The notes below the pieces were generated by a model. That model ran no database searches. It saw only the letters and a list, made by a program, of their open reading frames with translations, and was not told where the DNA came from. A DNA stretch of 64,000 nt. Source: Straminergon stramineum. Taxonomy: Eukaryota > Streptophyta > Bryopsida > Hypnales > Calliergonaceae. The number at the start of each line of letters is the position of its first letter. The stretch's first letter is position 1. The DNA lies in the NCBI GenBank assembly GCA_963920665.1, contig OY987264.1, forward strand, positions 27,136,906-27,200,905, read 5' to 3'. The position numbers and the translations under genes were made by a program. Below are positions 22,801 through 35,799 of the stretch, in pieces.

Positions 22801-25800
22801 CTTCACTTCCCTTGGCAAACGATTCCTCTTTGATCCAGCTTGCGATGGTTGCTCTTGCTCTTCACCTTCGGCTGACACAGGACAAACTGCTCACAGAGCC
22901 CAATAGCGTATCAGAACAGGCGTTAGATGAAATATTTTAAGAACTATTTTAGGCCCCAATACAAACAGATATTTTACATTAAAATAGAATCTATGACATC
23001 AGTATTTCATATGCAGTTGATCGTAAGCAGTAATTTCAAGAAGGACATGGAAGTGGTCAACAGGATACAAAACACCGAATGATTTCTCGATGTTGGAAGA
23101 AAAACTTACGTGAAGCTACGATTTTGATAAGGTCCTGGATTGCCCTCTCCATGACCGTACCTTTGGGCCATCCACGCCTTCCTGGGCTGGGCTCCTTTGG
23201 ACCCGGTGATAAAGATTTCTGCTGCATATGGGCAATCCAGGTGAGTTTTAACCACGTATCTACTAGGTAGTCACCGTTTAATCATAGAAGTTACAACCAG
23301 TTGTAAATGGTAGCGAATAAAAGCGTGAATATATACTTCCAGCATGCCCGCGGAGGATCGAAGAATGATAAGATATGTGTCTATATGTGAATGGAATTCA
23401 GTCCTTAAGTATGTTGTTGAGGTGAATTAGACTCAAAAACATTCGTAATGAATGAAATACAAAATCTTAAGATGTCCAAGTAGCGAAAAAATGAACATAG
23501 GGATCATCTTAAGTAAAAAAATGTGCGGCAAGTAACGAGAACAAACATCAAAATGTCTCACAGTGTAGTCAGCGGCTGATTTTCCTGCACCTCCGTCACT
23601 GTCTCTTGTCCCGTCCTCCCTGACCGATTGCTGCATCATCTTCAATTTCAGAGAATCCGACACTTTCATCACTCCTTTGGGTTCTCTAGAAGCCGAGTTC
23701 CACTTTTTTTCATCGGTGGATGAGCCATACCTATACTCTGATCTATTCTGTGTGCTCCTGCCTTCGTCAAACACGGATTCTGTGTTGAGCGCAATACTAA
23801 CCTCTAGATGCCTGTCAATGCTCCCACCATTCTTCTCAACTTCTACACAAGATTAACACCAAACAAATCAGACTTTATTTAGATGAGCAACATATGACTC
23901 TAAAGAACTGATGCCTAGAAAATTCACTTGTGATTTACGGCTTACCTGAAAGGTCACGCTTCCCCACATTGTATATCCTTGACTGACTACCAGGGCCTTG
24001 AAGAAAAGCATCACTACCACTAGAAAGCTCCTCTGGTTCACTTGGTTGAATCCTTAGTAAAGAATCATGCTCTCTATTTGTCGGAACATCAGTCAAGGCA
24101 AGCGAATCCAACTGTGAAGGAAATTGTCTCGCTGCAGCCTTTATACGCCCTTTTAAACGCCTTTTCCCCTCGGATTCATCTTTCTTATCCTTCTTCGGTT
24201 CCTTGCGCTTCCTTTTCTTGGGTTGCACAACTTCAATTGGAGATGGCACACTTCTGCTTGACCAAGAAGCATAATGCCACAATTAGACTAAACAGGGAAT
24301 ATTCAGACAATCTAGCATCATTTTCTTTTCACTTATTACATCAAGAAGATGTATAAACACTGGAAACTTCAGATATAGTACTGTTACGTAAATGTACTCA
24401 ACAGTCAATCCTCAGGCGATTAAAGCATCTCCTGATTGATAGTATCTGATTAATTCATGATTGGACAATCATGTATAAGAAACGCATCATGAACCATCAA
24501 GATTCAAGATGTAAACTTCTAAAAATCAGAACAAAGCTGAATCACGCAAAAACGTTCAGGTAAGAAGACTAACATTTTCTCAAGTGCTCCCCTGTTGATA
24601 AAAAAACCAGAATGCTTTGTCTTTGCCTTTTCCACCATGAAATACTCATTCTGAACACCATTTGTCGAAGTCAGAAAAGAATGAACATTATAAAATATAC
24701 TTCGGGCGTTTTAGGTGAATAATGAACGATATTTGACAAATATCGAACACAAACTTTTAATATTTGACAATTAAGAACGTCCATTATGAAAATGCAGAAT
24801 ATTCAAGTCATTCATACGCTGCGGCACATCTAACCCCTCGGCACAAACCGTAACCCTGGAGGGTTTCTTCGCCAATCCTTATCCACACTAACATAAGTGA
24901 AATGCAAAGAAACTTGACACTCATAAGCTTCAAAAAAGCACATACATACCAGTTCCTCATCATCGATGAAAGGATCGTCAGTGTCATATTGATCCTCATC
25001 GGGACTATCTTCTGCATTTTCATCGTCACTGTCTCCTCCCTGACAACAATTTCCCAATCAATACTGGAAGCAACGCCTGAAATGAATCTCTTCTAGTAGA
25101 AAGATACCCAGTCTTACTATATCACATCATAGAGAGCAGAATCCAGTTTACTCTAATTCCACACTCTCGGTCAAACTCTGACCAAAACTGAAAATTCAAA
25201 CCGAAAAAACCGGGGATGCAAGTTACCTTGTACAGGCGCTCAATCCTCTCAATCACAGAGCTAAATCGATTCGGAACTAGAGGCAGTGGTTCGTCATTAT
25301 TTGACAGAGCGCCAGAGTTTTTCTGCGAGGAGAGTACCGAAAAAGTCAATGATGAAACCCAATACATTGAGAACAACAACCTTCAGAAGAAAAGAACACA
25401 GGGAAATGCACAAACCCCTCAGGTGTACAGCTGTAGCAATATTCTCTCCCTAGAACATACATTGAGAGTCTCCTGGGAAGCACCTCACCCCAACAAATAG
25501 GGACAACTGCAGCTCACGGAATACCAACGCCTCAAATGTACATCTCTGGAACATTCTCAATTTCCAGACTCAGAAAGTAACCTAATGAATGGATTTACAA
25601 ATCTTTTGAAAAATTTATCAGAAGAAATTTGCATACCTCAGGTGCAATTCGGGCTTCTAACGCAGGATTAGCACCTGCCGGAGCATCCGAAGATGGCGCT
25701 CCAAACCCCAATGTTCCTTCCGCATCGGATACCAACTTCTTCCACGAAACAATTGTGGTTTCGTCCTCTTTCAACTCCACGAAGAATCGCTGCCGTGACG

Positions 25801-25804
25801 GCAT
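19851..25804 (-). CDS. UBN: Ubinuclein / HPC2-related subunit of the HIRA histone H3.3 chaperone complex
   Basis: Ubinucleins bind HIRA and H3.3-H4 for replication-independent nucleosome assembly in the nucleus. Exons (high to low): 25804-25637, 25322-25227, 25039-24950, 24650-24574, 24253-23946, 23842-23562, 23221-23110, 22886-22771, 22534-22451, 22020-21928, 21583-21407, 21021-20974, 20858-20757, 20384-19851. All are in phase, giving about 761 aa. The N-terminal Hpc2-related domain is clear: NRFSSVIERIERLY (74-87), an acidic stretch ending in FIDDEEL (112-118), GFFINRG (133-139). A basic KKRKRKEPKKDKKDE run follows. The middle domain (about 341-584) includes KGTVMERAIQDLIK, LPREVKTRLAKVARLA, RNLKEMVEHGISAKQ and LAELWPEGWMDNNGIK. 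The start follows an in-frame TGA directly upstream of a GTG at 25822. The donor after exon 10 is uncertain (21928 or 21916). Three acceptors are tandem NAGs. The last exon is basic with a six-alanine run and an unknown function. Confidence 0.92.
21737..21786 (+). repeat. ATC/AAT/ATG microsatellite with self-complementary arms in a ubinuclein intron
   Basis: A run of CAT/ATC triplets is followed by AATAATAAC and then by a run of ATG triplets. The ATC arm and the ATG arm can pair, so the transcript could form a hairpin. It lies inside the intron between the exons ending at 21928 and starting at 21583. Probably a simple microsatellite. Confidence 0.8.
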
Positions 25805-26790
25805 GGCTTCCCAAAAGCTCACTCAGCGAAAGACCAAAATTGTCAATCCACTCACTCCTCAGCTCCCATACCAACTAGAACTCACAGAGACAAGAAGCTT
25901 CCCATATTCCATTCCAACCACATTGACGCTCACTCTCCTCCGCAACTCTCACCTTATAATAGCCCTTTTCGCAGCCCTACATCACGACCACTGTTTAATC
26001 CAAGTGTCCACCCTAAAATCCCAACCAATTCTGACCCCATTTAAAGTAAAAAAACTCTGCATCCCCATTCCTCAAAACTCCGCAATCTCGCAACACGCAT
26101 AAATTAACGTCTCGAGGTGAGTCGAAACTTCGCCACAGTAGAAGACCGCACCACACTGGCACTACTGCAGCCAACAATCCGATTCCCGCCCTTGGAGCTT
26201 CCCAAAACCCTCCACAAAACCCTAGAACCACTCCACTGCAATCAATCAATGCAACCACGCACCAAAACGTGCCATCCGTTTCAAAACTCACCGAACATAA
26301 ATAATTCTATAATTTCGAATTCAAATATAAAAACAACAACTGCACTATCCGTGATGTTACAGCATGTCCTCCATCACATAATACGGCACGGACAAACCCT
26401 AAAGAGGAACATGCGCGCCATGGCTATAAAAACCTTGACCTCCATGACACAAGTGAGGGCTTGGAGAATCAATAATGCTCTACAACCAAACCGAAATTAC
26501 ATCAAGCCAAAACCAAACCGCAACCAAGCAAAAAGATTACCGTTCCCCTTCCCAATAAAAACGCAAAAAAAATCCAAAAAATTCCAAAAAACAAATCCGA
26601 AAAACAAGCTGACCACAGCAACTAACAAACAAACAGCAAGTTACTGCGAGTATTTCCTCGCTGCTGCAGAGATTCTAAACCCTAAAGAGAGCGCCATAGC
26701 TGTAAAACCCTAGAGCTTCATGGCAAAGTGGCAAAATCCAAGGGATGGTGGTATAGTACGGACCCGCTAGTTCTCTGGTCGGCGTCGTTG
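25805..26790 (-). promoter_or_regulatory. Presumed ubinuclein 5' leader and promoter region
   Basis: This segment lies directly upstream (on -) of the ubinuclein ATG and is less AT-rich than the DNA beyond about 26800. Long + strand frames at 25629-26102 and 26117-26713 cross it. The first overlaps the real first exon antisense and neither has a recognisable domain, so both are rejected as genes. No TATA box or start site can be assigned with confidence. Confidence 0.4.
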
Positions 26791-26799
26791 CTTGTTGCT

Positions 26800-29700
26800 T
26801 GTTGCTTGTTGGGAAAACAATGACTTTGGGGGAGATGAAGAATTCCCTTGCTTGCACGTTGTTGAGTTGTAACTTTTTCTTTGTTGCATGGGCAATTTCA
26901 AGGATACTTTTACGTAATAGATTTCTTTTTATTTGGATGTTGGATGAATTAGTTGTGAATTTTTTTTATTATGAGGTTAGAAAAGTTTATTTCTATGTTT
27001 AAAATATAGGTGAAATGTATTGCTTTGAAGACACTCTGCAGCTAATAGTATCAATAGAAAGAAGAAAAGATGTCCTACATATATCAGAAAGTGTAAGTAG
27101 TAGGGTGGATCCTTAGATGATTCCACACAGAATCCCCTGCCCACCTTTTCCAAAAACTTTAAGAAAAAAAAAAATTATTAATCTCAAAATTTAATGTAAA
27201 CAAAAAAATAATTCTCAATGACCTTGTATTGATTAGTAGGTGAGTCACATTTTTGCTCATACAACTATTTTAAAGTTTTGTTGCCCATAATCTCTCCCTT
27301 TCACATCCAATGTTATCAAGTACAAGTAGTAAATGTTTTACATTTTTATCATTAAGAGGACGTTGTAGAAGTTACTCTAATTGGGTATAAATTTTTAAAC
27401 ATGACTTTTTATTTTTACTTTTTCAAAGAAGCACTTAGGAGGAATGCTACACAAATCTTTCTAGAGAGAGTAAACAACAAACTCATGACTTCCTTGTTCT
27501 TGTTGAAAAATATAATAGTTACAAGTAATGCAATTTTGGCAACAATTGATTGTTTGGTAGAGTACTTAACTTGCAAATCGGAGAAGTGGAACTCATAGCT
27601 TGGATGTTTTTCCTTGAATAGTGTCTCATTCTAGTTGGATATGAATCACTTGAATGCAACCATTGAATTTGTAAGATGAACTCGGAGATAGTAGGCAAAT
27701 CTCCATGTATAATGCCCTCTAAAATAAACTACCACCACTCTCCTTTTAAATTCCCATACAAAAGAATAACAACATTGAAGGTAGCAAAGTTTGGGGGAGG
27801 GCATTGTATAATGTGAGAGAATGCATGACCAAAATCAATGAAGTTCTTTTTTTATCTTTGCAAAATTCAAAAAAATCTACAATGTCAATATAAGCGAATT
27901 CTTCCTACTCCATGCATTAGAATTATTTATTAAATAGTACAAACATAGTACAAGGAGGATATGAGATTCAAAATCCTACACCAAGTTTTTGATCAAGTAT
28001 TAGGAGCCTCCAATTGGTTGGAAACCCTATGTGAAATTTATTGACTATTTCACAAGGACATACATCAAGAACATGTTTTTTTAATATAATACTATCAAGC
28101 AAAAGCTACTACACACATTTCACAAATGCTAAAATTTCAATGTTTGTAATAACTATATATTACACTTGAATTTGAATTTTCTAAACTTAATATTACAAAG
28201 TTGTTATTTTGAATATGAAAAAAATGCTTTGGAATTTGGATTCGATAAAATAAATACTCATAATTAAAGTAGTTTTAAAACTTTTCAATAAAATTTGATG
28301 GACAATGTTATCCCCCAAGTGCCCAAGCCTTTCCAAGTGTGTTTTTCCTAAGAAAAAAGAGCATAAGCCAATAATTATCCCCAATGAAGCAATTTTTTTT
28401 TCAAAATCTAATTGTATAGTTGTTAAAATGTATAGCTTGTTTATTAGTGTGTGTATAAATTTTGAATGTGAAATTGCTTAGGAATTATGAGATTATAACA
28501 AGAGAAATTTACATATCTTATTTTTAGTATACTATCCCTCCCCACAATGTTTGGGAAATTTGGATATAAGAGTTTTTTGGGATTAAAGGTGGCATGAACA
28601 CCCAAAACTTGTGTGAGCTCACTCAAATGCACTTCCAAAAATCTAAAGTTAAAATGAAGAGCCATCAAACTCATTACACAATCCACCTAGCAATTGTTGA
28701 AATGTAATTTTTTTAAAAGTAGAAATTGCAAATAATTTCAAATCAACACTTGCATGTTAAATTTTCAACTATGAAAATCATGAAAACACTGTACTCTTTC
28801 CATTAGTACCATTTCAAGGCAAATGGATAAATTCAAATTTTTAGATCTCAAATCAAGTGAAATTGGCAAGCTTTGTTCAAAGCCCTAAAATGAAGTAAAA
28901 TTGGCTAGCTTTACTCTTCCATTGATGGTATACATATGCCTTTGAGGACTTCTCAAAAATCAAATATTTACCTTTTTCAATGAAAAATGAAAGCTTCCAA
29001 TAGTTAACCTTAAATACTAATGGTGAAAAAAAATTTAAACAATCAAAGGAATTTTGGTGTACGCTACTAAATGAACTTGGAATTTGGATTGACCCTATAT
29101 GATAAGTTAGGAAGTTAAGAGTTATATTAGTATGTGAAAAATCAAAGATCTTGCCAAAATTTTCATTAATTTCCAAAATTTTAATAATTATTTACAATCA
29201 TATACAATATTTCTAATTCTACACAAAATAGATGACAAAAATAATAAATTATCACCTATAGATTATTTGCAATGGTAAATGAGGTCTTATGTTTTTTTTT
29301 TCTATTTTCAAGTTTATTTAAAATCTTCAGATACTATTTATATAGATACTTCTCATATTTGTCTTTTAATTATTCATATTTATCATACATATGTGCATTT
29401 TTTCCAACTTTGATGATGAATAATTTTAAATGGGTATTTATCAATAAATCAAAAACACCAGCAAGGCAATAGGTTGAATTTTTTTGAATACTTCCAACTA
29501 AATAAATAAGTATACTTAGAAGTCCATGAATTTTGATATCCAATTATTTATAAATTATTAAAAAAAAGGTTGTGAATTGAATTTTTTCACATTGTCAAAT
29601 ATATTGTACATTATAACTTTCAATTTAACAACTTCCAATTTTATTACATTCAATAATAAATTGAGGATTGAACATTTTTATCATTGTGTTATTGTATTTG

Positions 29701-29940
29701 GTAGATTGTCATATTGTATTTGAATAAAGTCAATTGTTAAGGGTACCTAGATTTGCAAGTTACAACAATTGTTGTACTTGCAAACAAATTGATCTTCGAT
29801 AGAGCTCTTTGAATACTTTGTAAAACACTCCAATTCAACTTTTGATAGATATCACAAATCTTCCAAATAACCATTATCAATGACATACAATTGACTATAA
29901 AGTGTCAAGATATATTTCATGAAAGACCTTCAACTTGTGT
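26800..29940. other. AT-rich intergenic sequence, no gene recognised
   Basis: Base composition becomes strongly AT-rich after about 26800. Only short motif-free frames occur on either strand. No tRNA-like, rRNA-like or transposase-like sequence was recognised. Confidence 0.5.
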
Positions 29941-29944
29941 TTTC

Positions 29945-30880
29945 AATATGGGCGCTTAACCTCTAAGCACCCCAAGGGACTAAAAGTGTCATCACATAGT
30001 CTAGAAGTTCTATTCAAAGTGCTATAATTTTTCATCCAATGTTTAAATTTAATAAAACTTGCTGGAAATTTTTTCCTCTTTCTTCTAATTTGTGTAGTAA
30101 ATTTTATAGATCAATCCAAGATGTACTGATTTTTTTTGGAAGCCATTTAAAGTTCACGGGTTCAATTTGAGTTTACCAAAGTGCATTTTAATAGCTACAA
30201 CTTTGGGGGCTTACGTGGTTCCTTCATGCAATGTTTGTTTTCAATAAAAGTTGTTGTGTTACTTTACCCTTGAAGTCTAATTATTGTAGTAAAATTTTTA
30301 AGTCAATGAATGTTGTTTTGAATGTTTTCAAAGTTCAAAATCCAAACACTTTTGAATATTAGTGAACTTTGGCAATTTGTTTCTTCCTCATACAATGTCT
30401 ATTTCCAATAATTTTTTTGGCATAGTTGTACATACTACTGGTGGTCTAGTTTGTGTGGTAAAATTTTGATATCAATCCAAGAAGTTCTAAGTGAATGAGA
30501 AGCACTGTAGTTGAAGTTCACTCTTACGTGTGTTCTTTTGCAACTTTTATTGCTATTTTTTGACATTTCAAAGCCATTTTGTAGATGCAATGACAATGAT
30601 TCAATTGAATGATATTTCTTTAAAAAACTAATTTGTATGTTGGTTTTGAAACACTTTACAGTTAAGGTTTTTTCATTCGAATAGGTTTAGAAATTGAATT
30701 TCACCTCTAAATGTATTGCTAGGAAAATTTTAGCATCCTTTTCAGCAATAAAACATTATAATCTTGCAATCTATGTGGCCAAATGACTCCAAATTGATTC
30801 ACATCATCTACAACATGTACACTACAAGATCGTATGGTTGAGATTTCCATACCTTAGTGACATTTGGACTTAGAACAAAA
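29945..30880 (+). repeat. ~0.9-kb dispersed repeat, copy A
   Basis: Collinear with about 44730-45640 in the same orientation. Shared blocks in order: 'ggactaaaagtgtcNtcacatag', 'attcaaagtgctataa', 'aataaaacttg', 'tttgtgtNgtaaa', 'caatccaagatgtactgatttttt', 'cttttcttgctattttttgacatt' or a variant, 'tctatgtggccaaatgactcc' and 'acatcatctaca'. No open frame is conserved between copies, so this is a non-coding or fully decayed element. No termini or target duplications were found. Confidence 0.8.
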
Positions 30881-30889
30881 AAATCATTA

Positions 30890-33800
30890 AAGTTCATATT
30901 AGTTCATTTTGGTTCAAGTTGCATCAAGGAAAAATTTGAATAACATCACTTAACTTCTACTAAAGAAAGTAATATCACTAACATCTTTCAATTTGTAGAA
31001 TACCAGTGGAGAATTAAAACATCAATCATACTATTGAAAAAATAAAGCAATATATTAATCTAATAACCCTAAAGTATATTCAATTTCTAATGTATTTTTA
31101 ATAGCCAAAATTGCAAGTTCTTCACCATGTATGCACTATGCAAGCAGAGACTAGTTTGTACCATTGCATTGGCTCATGCATTGGACAATAATACCCTTGA
31201 TTTGTCCTCTAGCTATCCCCTACAATGACAATGATGTTGTAGATGTTTGATATTCTTGATGGCATCCTAAGTAAGATTGGTGTCATCAAAGTAATACAAT
31301 TATGGTATAGAATAGATGATGCAATATATCTTATTTGATACCTATTTTGAGTAAGGTATATAACTCTACCCATTATAGACACAACATTGGATAAGTCCAT
31401 TGTAGACGAAAAAAATTCTTGTGATGTACATTTGACACCGTACATATACATCACAAGAATTTTTTTGCATGCAATTTTTTTGTCCAAACTTGTGCCTAAA
31501 ACGGGCTTAATGAGGTAATCAACTGGATTTAAAGATTGCCTCTACATATTTGATTTTGGCTAAAAGACAACCAACTAAAAGCATTAGGGGGTCAAATGTT
31601 TTTTTACAAATTTTTCTTCAAAAGTTGATAAAAATCTTTGGTCCTAAATATCAATATGAAAAAATCAAAATTCCCAATTTGGAGAAGAAACCAATTGCAT
31701 GCATAAAACTAAAAGTTGTTGTCCTAAGAAAATACAAAGTTCAATAAGAATTTTAAAACATTCTAAAATAAATGTGACCTCATAAACTTGGCATGTACAT
31801 TCTATGTGGGTGTTTTATCCAAGGAAGTCACCAAAAGAAGGTATTCAATGTCTTTTTTGAAGTATTGAAGAAAAGGTGTGGTTATGGAACATCTTGATGA
31901 AATAATATATGATTTTTGAAATATTTAATATTTTTACAATGATTTATGAATATCTTCTATTATTCAAAGTTATTCAAGTTGATATTGGAAATAAATTCCA
32001 TTGTATTTAGCTTGCAAGTTATATTGTAAACTTTGGAATAATTTTATTTCAATGCTAAAAAGTAAGTGACATTGATACTGTTTTTATTGAAACAATTTTT
32101 TTGTTTTTTTGTCTACTTACAAGTATATTTGAGATCTACTTGACATTGGATTACAAGGGAAGCTCTTGGTACTATTAGAAAGCTCTCAAGGATGACTAAT
32201 ATAAACATTGAAGGTTTCATCTAATATAGACACACAAAACAAGAAAATACGTATGACATTTTTTTTAGATGTTCAAAGGATAAAAAGTATCAAACTCATA
32301 AAATTATTTGACCAATGCTTGAGGACTTACTTTTGTTCCTTCAAATGAGGGAAGCCTCTAGTAAATAATTTCTAACAAGGCTTATGATAGTGTCTCATGA
32401 CTTAAACTTAAAAGAATATGAGGTATCCTAGAAAAGGTGATTTCTTTAGTCCTTAGGTATACTAGAATGATTCCTCATAGAGCATATAACAATAGTTCAC
32501 GACTTAACCTTGAGTGCCCAGAGCATATTTACCCAAATCTAAACCCTTCTAAATTCATTCCAATCAAACTATCACCCAAAACAAGATCCACAAAAATTGA
32601 CTGTACCGATTGGTAGTGGAGACAAGCCCGGAGTGTGGGGAAAGGTCAAATGATTTCACCACATCATTGAAAAGATTATAATAGTCAAATAGGGAAACCT
32701 TTTATTTTTAGAAGGCCAGATTTGAGGTGCTTAGGGATTAAACTTCATTGAACCCCATGTATCTTAGGAATGAATGTCTTAAATTATGAATAGAGTTTTA
32801 AATTCAATTATTGCATTTTGACAAAGATTTGTTCTTTACACATTCCAATTTACATATTCCACATGGATTATTGTACCCCTTTCTTTCCCTCTTAAATTAG
32901 ATTTATCTCTCCAAATTTCAAACATTATTCATCAACTTGTGATACTATGCGATTTACATTAATACACTTAAGCTAATATGATCCACCCATAGTAGAACAA
33001 TTATTTTTTTTTGATGTTTAGCCATGCAATCTTCATCATAAAAATTAGAAAATTTTGAAATTATGATCCATTATTTTATGCTTAAAGACTTATTGTATAA
33101 TAATACGTAAATGCAATTTACGTTTAAATTAATCATCAAAAGGGCTAATAAAAAAGTTGTAACCAATCCTTTGCACTTGTAAGTTGGATGCTAAAATGTA
33201 TAATAATTGATAATATTTTGATGATTACATTGAGGAAATTTAGAATTAATTTTGATGAAATTGATGATGTGTAGATTATTTCATTACAATCTTAGTTTAG
33301 GATTCCATAAAGAAGCTTAGGATGTTCTTGTTGGCTATTATTAACTTCTTAATTTTACCCACATAATACATTAGTTTCATCCATTCATAAATCTAAATTG
33401 GGATTAGGTTTATAAAGTAAGTACTAATGAGTGTCTTCTCAATCGACAATCAATATTTGTTTCCTTCCAACATCATGTTTCGAAATGTTGAAACATTTTA
33501 AAAACACTAAATGACAAATACTTTTACAATTGTTTTAGATAATAATTTATAATTGATGTAATTTTATCTACCAAAAAATTCAAAAATCAAAAAAGATTCT
33601 AAAAAATTATAACTACCAAAGAAAATTTGTAGGGGCTATCTTAAGAAAATTGAAATCTTTAGAATATTGTTACTTTGGTGAAATCAAATTCTACTTACAT
33701 GTGAGAATTGATCAAAGAAACATAAAACTCACAAAATTATAGTCTCAGTGTGCAAATGAGAATAGAATAAGGGATTAATCTCAAAACTAAAACTACAACA

Positions 33801-35190
33801 AATTTGAAATAAAAAATTCATATTTATTTATGATATAAGATATATTTCCATCATAAGTAAAATTTTTAAAAATTAATTGTTTAAATATTTTGCATAAAAG
33901 CATGTACATGATTTTCATGCCAAACTAAAACTCCACTATTTTTTTCAACGCTCATTTCATCACATCATTTTGTGTCACTTTAAGAAAAAAATTGTAGTAT
34001 TATTCAAACTAGTTCAAACCATAAAAAAATTGAATTGTGTAAGAATTATTTATACTCATTCAATGAATTTTAAACAAATGTAGTATATTTAGTGTGAACA
34101 TTTAAATGAAATTGAAATACAATTTGGATGAGAAGAGGATAATATTACTTCAATCTCACCATTTGACATTAGTATAAGTCCACCATGGATTGAAATGGTT
34201 TTGTGTTGAATCTATATTAACCCCTATAAGTTTTTGGTGTTTTTAGGTTCAAAGCTACTTCAAAGTACTCAAACCCAAAGCAAGGCTTAAACCTTCATCT
34301 ACATTAATTCATTAACAAATCCACTAGTAGGATCCTTTAGTTAACTTAGAGTATATCTTCCTAAAATTTCAAAATAAAAAACCTTACCAATTGTAAGATC
34401 AAGTTGCTTGAATTTCAAAAAGAAGTATCACCAACTCTTCCTAAATGATTAAATTTCATCTTTCAAACTTTTTACACAAAACTGTTTAGATACTACAACT
34501 TGTTACTCTCCATGATATATAGAAGAAATAAGTTGGAAATACATAAGGAAATTAAAAATAATCATATTCATGTTTGAAAAAAATAGTAAGTAAAAAGAAG
34601 TACAATATGATGTTAAATACTAAATTGTTAAGAATTCAAATATGGAATTGAAAACTGCCAATTCAAAGGGTTGTAATGTACCAATGAACAATCTAAAACC
34701 CATTTTTAATATTTTTTTCAAAAATAATGAAAATTGAGTTAAATAAAGGCCTTCAAAGTTTATTTTAAAGTAGAGAAACCCCAAGTGCCCGCAAACTAAA
34801 ACTCCTCATAACATTCATCTCATTGATCAAAATGGAATAATTAAAAGCTTTCTACATATATATAAATCTAGAAAACTAATCTCAAATTTTTATTTCTTGA
34901 AAAATTAATTTCTTAAGAAATTTTGTGAGCTATCTAAGTTGCCCACCAAACAATAAAGATTACATATCATACAATAACTTTTAAACCATGTAGTCCAAAG
35001 TAAGTTATGAAAATTATTAGGCTTGAAAGCTATTCCTTGGGCTTATGTGTGAAAATTTCAAAGACAAAAAATAAAAATTTCATTCTTAGTGAGCTACCTG
35101 AAGTCGCTATCTTGCCAAAAAAGCCGTTTGGTCCTTTAGGGGTTAAAGCAAACACAATTTGCATTGAAACTAACAAATAATTAATGCAAA
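30890..35190. other. AT-rich intergenic sequence, no gene recognised
   Basis: Apart from the hairpin at 31409-31466 and the TTAACCCCTAAAGGAC motif (on - at 35131-35146), I see no feature. Frames are short and motif-free on both strands. Confidence 0.5.
31409..31466. repeat. Perfect 20-bp inverted repeat with 18-nt loop
   Basis: AAAAAAATTCTTGTGATGTA at 31409-31428 and its exact reverse complement at 31447-31466, separated by 18 nt. The stem matches at all 20 positions. No neighbouring terminal repeats or target duplication were seen. It could be a foldback remnant, or a structured element if transcribed. It is shorter than a typical plant microRNA precursor, so no RNA gene is called. Confidence 0.85.
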
Positions 35191-35207
35191 ACCATTTCAA
35201 TATGTAG

Positions 35208-35791
35208 CCCGGGGAGATCACTTAGTGTGTCCATTTGGAACCACATGTGTTAAGATTTTAGACCCCCTATATTATATTCTAAAATTTAAATAAAAGGAAA
35301 AGAAAAAATATGACTAGATTTTCCTACTTCAAAAGTTTATGTTGTGAATTATTGGTATTTTTTTTAGATAGTTATAATTAGTTACAAATTTTTGAAGTAA
35401 AAAGATACACTGTAGAGCTGAAAATAACTTTCACACCCCTATTTTATATAAGAAAAAATTGTCTAAAAAATGAACAAAAAATTCCTAAAAATCACACCCT
35501 GTAGAAAGTTCATTATTCTTGAATAATGATGCAATGGTCATCTAAAATGTATTCTCTATAAATATTTGAGTTAAAAAACATGCCATTTTAGCTCATTATT
35601 CAACCTGTTCTAGAAATCATTTCATATCTTATTTGAGTTGGGAATTTTTGGCAATAGAAACCTAAAGTCATTATTAAACAAAGCTCAAAGTTATAGGTTG
35701 AAATTATTATTTATTAAAAAGTATATAGGGGGGCAAAAAATCACTTTAACACACGTGACTTGTTATGGATATACTAAGTGATCTCCCCGGG
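35208..35791. mobile_element. 584-bp non-autonomous inverted-repeat transposon with 8-bp target duplication
   Basis: The ends are inverted repeats: 35208-35234 and the complement of 35765-35791 match at 25 of 27 positions, both starting CCCGGGGAGATCACTTAGT. Similarity continues more loosely inward for about 70-75 bp, through a CACRTGTGTTAA block and a CCCCCTATAT block. The element is flanked by an exact 8-bp direct repeat, ATATGTAG, at 35200-35207 and 35792-35799. The interior is AT-rich with no transposase. An 8-bp duplication is typical of hAT elements, while long inverted repeats recall Mutator-like elements, so the superfamily is open. Nearly intact ends suggest a younger insertion than its surroundings. 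Confidence 0.85.
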
Positions 35792-35799
35792 ATATGTAG

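Noticed and set aside
25629..26102. 157-codon + strand frame
   Set aside because: It is antisense to the well-supported first exon of ubinuclein and its leader, and has no recognisable domain.
26117..26713. 198-codon + strand frame, the longest in the window
   Set aside because: Lies in the presumed ubinuclein promoter/leader on the opposite strand. It has a Thr/Asn/Lys/Pro-rich composition and no motif, so it is probably a chance frame.
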